Shown one piece after another: positions 5,988 to 8,771 of a stretch of 8,771 bases of DNA. The stretch is taken from contig JBPCWY010000198.1 in NCBI GenBank assembly GCA_051009035.1, positions 1 through 8,771 of the forward strand. Direction: 5' to 3'. The translations under genes were made by a program, and so were the position numbers. The stretch's first letter is position 1, and each line of letters starts with the position of its first letter. Below the pieces are notes generated by a model that saw nothing but the letters and a program-made list of their open reading frames with translations, did not search any database and was not told where the DNA came from. This DNA comes from Persebacter sp051009035 (GTDB taxonomy: Bacteria > Pseudomonadota > Gammaproteobacteria > Tethybacterales > Persebacteraceae).

Positions 5988-6106
5988 CCAATCCTGCGAA
6001 AGCAGGATTCATGTGTCTTTGTATTTTGCCGCACGGCAAAATCAGGCGAAGGCAAAAATCTAACCGCCGCAAAAAAGACACATGAATCCTGCTTTCGCAG
6101 GATTGG
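5988..6106. repeat. MITE-like element with perfect 33-bp terminal inverted repeats
   Basis: The left arm (5988-6020, starting CCAATCCTGCGAAAGCAGG) and the right arm (6074-6106) are perfect reverse complements over 33 bp. Each arm is itself a hairpin: ATCCTGC-GAAA-GCAGGAT at 5991-6008, and the matching copy at 6087-6104. The 53-nt centre carries another inverted repeat, ATTTTGCCG/CGGCAAAAT (6023-6042), and no reading frame. The flanks show ATATTT on both sides, at 5981-5986 and 6109-6114, a possible but imperfect target duplication. It ends 87 nt before the polA ATG. Confidence 0.75.
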
Positions 6107-6156
6107 GTATATTTCGCGGGAGTGGAGAATCAAAAGGAAAGCGGGCGGCGAAAATA

Positions 6157-6186
6157 TTGCCGCCGCCGCCAAAAATGCGGCATAAT
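6157..6186 (+). promoter_or_regulatory. Putative polA promoter with -10 close to the ATG
   Basis: TTGCCG (6157-6162) and CATAAT (6181-6186) are 18 nt apart and match 4 of 6 and 5 of 6 consensus bases. The -10 ends 7 nt before the polA ATG, so transcription would begin at or next to the start codon. There is no Shine-Dalgarno in between. Only weakly supported by sequence alone. Confidence 0.4.
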
Positions 6187-6193
6187 AGCGGGC

Positions 6194-8771
6194 ATGCGGC
6201 TTTTGCTTGTTGATGCTACGGGGTATTTGTTTCGCGCGTTTTTCGCCGTGCGGGAATTGCGCTCCAAAGACGGGTTTCCGACCGGCGCGATTTTTGGGCT
6301 GGCGAATATGCTGCATAAATTGCGCGCGCAATGGCCCGCCGAACGGGTCGCCTGCGTGATGGACGCCCCCGGCAAAACCTTCCGCCACGAATTATCCCCC
6401 GCATACAAAGCCAACCGCCCGCCGCTGGACGAAGATTTGCGCGTCCAAATCGCCCCCGCCAAAGAATTTATTCTCGCCGCCGGCTGGCCCCTCGTCTGCG
6501 AGTCCGGCGTGGAAGCGGACGATGTCATCGCCACCCTCGCCGCGCAAGGACGGCGCGCTGGAATGGAAATTGTCGTCGCGTCCGGCGACAAAGATTTGAT
6601 GCAACTGGTCGGCGGGGATGCCGTGCTTTACGACGGGTTAAAAGACGCGGTGTATGACGAAGACGCGGTGCGCAAAAAATTCGGCGTCCCGCCCGCGCAA
6701 ATGGCGGATTATCTTTCGCTGGTCGGCGATTCTTCGGACAATATCCGCGGCGTGGAAAAAGTGGGGGCGAAAACGGCGGCAAAATGGCTGGGCGAATTCG
6801 GCTCGTTGGACGGCGCATTAAAACAGGCAAGGGCGGACGAATCCCTCCCCGAAAAAGAAAGAAAATTAAAAGGCGCGGCGGGCGGCAATTTGCGCGCCGC
6901 CGCCGACTCCGGCGTGCTTGCATTGGCGCAAAAATTAACCGCGCTCAAAACCGATGTCGCGCTGCCGCTTTCCGCCGAAGAATGCATCGCCGCCGCGCCG
7001 GATGTAAAAAAATGGCGCGCCCTGTGCGAGCAATACGGTTTTCGCCAACTCGCCGCCGAGTGGGATTCCGCCCCGTCCGCAAACGGGCGCGCCAAAACGG
7101 AAATTGTAACCGAGCTTTCGCGCCTACGAAAATGGGTCGCCGCCGCGCGCAAAAACGGCGCGGCGATAGATACGGAAACGGACGGCGCGCCGGTGATGCA
7201 ATCCACGATTGTCGGTTTTTCGCTGGCGTTTGAAGACGGCACCGCCGCTTATATTCCGCTCGCCCACCGCGGCATGGCGCGCGCGAAACAAATCCCCGCG
7301 GCGGACGCTTTGGAAGCGTTGCGTCCGTTGTTGGAAGACGAAAAAGCGGAAAAAATATTTCATAACGGAAAATACGATTTGCATGTTTTTGCAAATTGCG
7401 GGCTGGCGGCGCGCGGCGTTTTGGAAGACACCAAAATCGCCGCCGCCCTGCGCGAACCCGGACAGCCGACTTCGCTCGGCGCGCTGGCGCAAAAATATTT
7501 GAATGTTAAAACCGTCGCCTACCGCGATATTGTAGACGGCAAAACGGTAAAACATTTTTCGGAATCGGACATTCCCGCCGCGGCGCAATACGCCGGCGAA
7601 GACGCGGAAATCACCCGCAAACTGCGCGCGCCCGTGATTGGCGAATTGCGCGGCAAAGCGCGGCGGCTTTACGAAACGACCGACCGGCCGCTGATGCCGG
7701 TTTTGTTTGCCATGGAACGCGCCGGGGTGAAAATAGACGGCGGCGCGTTAAAAAATCTGGCAAAAGAAATGCGGGCGCGCATGCTTGAATTGGAATCGGA
7801 AGCGCATCAAATCGCCGGCGCGGCGTTTAATTTAAATTCGCCGCGCCAGTTGGAAACTTTGTTGTTTGACAAAATGGGCGCGCCGCCGCTGCGCAAAACG
7901 GCGGGCGGCAAAGCGCGTTCCACGGACGAGCGGACTCTGGACGCGCTTGCCGCGGATTATCCGCTGGCGCGCGCGGTGTTGCGCCACCGCACTTTGGCGA
8001 AACTCACCGGCACCTACGCCGAAAAACTGCCGCGCATGACGCATCCGCAAACCGGGCGCGTGCATACCGATTTTAACCAAACCGCGGTGCATACCGGAAG
8101 ATTGTCGTCCAGCGACCCCAATTTGCAAAACATACCGGCGCGCACGGCGGACGGGCGGCGCATTCGGCGGGCGTTTGTCGCGCCGGACGGATGCGCGTTA
8201 ATCAGCGCCGATTATTCGCAAATAGAATTGCGGTTGATGGCGCACATTTCCGGGGACGATGCGTTGTTGGCGGCGTTTGCCGAAGGCGCGGACATTCACC
8301 GGCGCACCGCGGCGGAGGTTTTCGGCAAAGCGGAATCGGAAATTGGAAACGACGAACGGCGCGCCGCAAAAGCGATTAATTTCGGATTAATTTACGGCAT
8401 GTCGGCTTTCGGGTTGGCGCGCGCGCTCAATACTTCGCGCGAACGCGCGCGCGAATATATTGAACGTTATTTTGCGCGCTATCCGCAAGTCGCGGCGTAT
8501 ATGGAAAACATTCGCAAACATGCGGCGGCGCAAGGTTTTGTGGAAACGCTGGCGGGGCGGCGCATTCCGGTCGCGGGCGGCAACCCGCAAGCAGCGGCGC
8601 GCGCCGCCATCAACGCGCCGATGCAGGGCAGCGCCGCGGATATTATTAAAACGGCGATGTTAAGAATCCATGATTTTTTAACCAAACACAAAATGCAAAC
8701 GCGCATGCTGCTGCAAGTCCACGACGAGCTTGTTTTAGAATCGCCAAACGCCGAAACGGACGAAATCGCCG
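6194..8771 (+). CDS. polA: DNA polymerase I (3' end beyond the window)
   Basis: 859 codons are visible without a stop. Pol I fills gaps and removes RNA primers in replication and repair. The 5' nuclease domain (about 1-260) has Asp7, Asp57, GVEADD (105-110), GDKD (131-134) and GDSSDN (178-183). The 3'-5' proofreading domain is intact: DTE at 326-328, NGKYD with Asp395, and Tyr466/Asp470. The polymerase domain has motif A with Asp673 (SADYSQIELR), motif B with Arg722, Lys726, Phe730 and Tyr734, and motif C QVHDELV with Asp844-Glu845. MRLLLVDATGYLFRAF aligns with the family start, fixing the ATG at 6194 despite no ribosome binding site. Oddities: the NIPGV turn reads NIRGV (Arg185), the linker before the proofreading domain is short, and the loop after GRR (788-803) is contracted by about 6 residues. 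About 45 C-terminal residues are missing by comparison with E. coli. Confidence 0.97.
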   Translation, partial: MRLLLVDATGYLFRAFFAVRELRSKDGFPTGAIFGLANMLHKLRAQWPAERVACVMDAPGKTFRHELSPAYKANRPPLDEDLRVQIAPAKEFILAAGWPLVCESGVEADDVIATLAAQGRRAGMEIVVASGDKDLMQLVGGDAVLYDGLKDAVYDEDAVRKKFGVPPAQMADYLSLVGDSSDNIRGVEKVGAKTAAKWLGEFGSLDGALKQARADESLPEKERKLKGAAGGNLRAAADSGVLALAQKLTALKTDVALPLSAEECIAAAPDVKKWRALCEQYGFRQLAAEWDSAPSANGRAKTEIVTELSRLRKWVAAARKNGAAIDTETDGAPVMQSTIVGFSLAFEDGTAAYIPLAHRGMARAKQIPAADALEALRPLLEDEKAEKIFHNGKYDLHVFANCGLAARGVLEDTKIAAALREPGQPTSLGALAQKYLNVKTVAYRDIVDGKTVKHFSESDIPAAAQYAGEDAEITRKLRAPVIGELRGKARRLYETTDRPLMPVLFAMERAGVKIDGGALKNLAKEMRARMLELESEAHQIAGAAFNLNSPRQLETLLFDKMGAPPLRKTAGGKARSTDERTLDALAADYPLARAVLRHRTLAKLTGTYAEKLPRMTHPQTGRVHTDFNQTAVHTGRLSSSDPNLQNIPARTADGRRIRRAFVAPDGCALISADYSQIELRLMAHISGDDALLAAFAEGADIHRRTAAEVFGKAESEIGNDERRAAKAINFGLIYGMSAFGLARALNTSRERAREYIERYFARYPQVAAYMENIRKHAAAQGFVETLAGRRIPVAGGNPQAAARAAINAPMQGSAADIIKTAMLRIHDFLTKHKMQTRMLLQVHDELVLESPNAETDEIA

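Larger units (their letters stand above)
5729..6193. other. Divergent intergenic region between the nuclease pair and polA
   Basis: This 465-nt stretch has no credible gene. It holds, in order: the leader and promoter of the 74-aa gene, a dRS3-like repeat pair (5831-5959), a 119-bp inverted-repeat element (5988-6106), and the putative polA promoter. A further hairpin, GGCGGC at 6144-6149 with GCCGCC at 6159-6164, overlaps the polA -35 region. Because both flanking genes read outward, these palindromes are not needed as terminators. Confidence 0.6.

Noticed and set aside
5831..6106. CRISPR array
   Set aside because: The repeats are inverted palindromic units of different sequence, not evenly spaced direct repeats, and no cas gene is present.
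5988..6106. Rho-independent terminator
   Set aside because: The long palindrome lies between divergently transcribed genes, so no transcript needs ending there, and no T run follows either side.
5906..6591. Minus-strand open frames across the repeats and the polA start
   Set aside because: They run through the inverted-repeat element and antisense to the conserved polA 5' nuclease domain, with no sensible codon use.

Overview
The window reads as chromosomal DNA of a beta- or gammaproteobacterium. AroC carries the E. coli-type signatures, PolA keeps all three Pol I activities, and the glutathione transferase is YibF-like. The DNA is GC-rich, with strong codon preferences (GCG, GGC and CGC beside AAA, GAA and ATT), so it is not an enteric genome. 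I cannot name the genus.

Layout, left to right. (1) The 3' end of a plus-strand gene (2-157) has the hydrophobic alternation and final Phe of an outer-membrane beta-barrel. (2) A short intergenic stretch (158-387) contains a dRS3-like palindrome and lies between convergent genes. (3) A tightly packed minus-strand cluster, in transcription order, runs: a 74-aa acidic protein (5728-5504), a PD-(D/E)XK (NucS/DUF91-like) nuclease (5514-4477), rpiA (4393-3740), recJ (3716-2094), aroC (2072-978) and a glutathione S-transferase (981-388). (4) A divergent intergenic region (5729-6193) holds a sigma70-like promoter for the minus-strand cluster, two palindromic repeat elements and a putative polA promoter. 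One repeat is a 119-bp element with perfect 33-bp terminal inverted repeats. (5) polA reads rightward from 6194 and runs off the end of the window with its C-terminus missing.

The cluster mixes metabolism (RpiA makes pentose phosphates; AroC finishes chorismate synthesis) with DNA repair (RecJ, and PolA across the divergent promoter region). The 74-aa gene and the nuclease stand out. They overlap by 11 nt, their DNA is visibly more AT-rich than the neighbours, no methyltransferase accompanies the nuclease, and the upstream protein is strongly acidic. This pair is the best candidate for an undescribed system, for example a nuclease with a small partner or inhibitor, but that function is inference only.

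A second pattern concerns starts. aroC, rpiA and polA lack a recognisable Shine-Dalgarno but have a -10-like hexamer ending 6-9 nt before the ATG, which suggests leaderless or nearly leaderless transcripts. The GST, recJ and the 74-aa gene have clear AAAGGAAA-type ribosome binding sites. No tRNA, rRNA or CRISPR array was seen.
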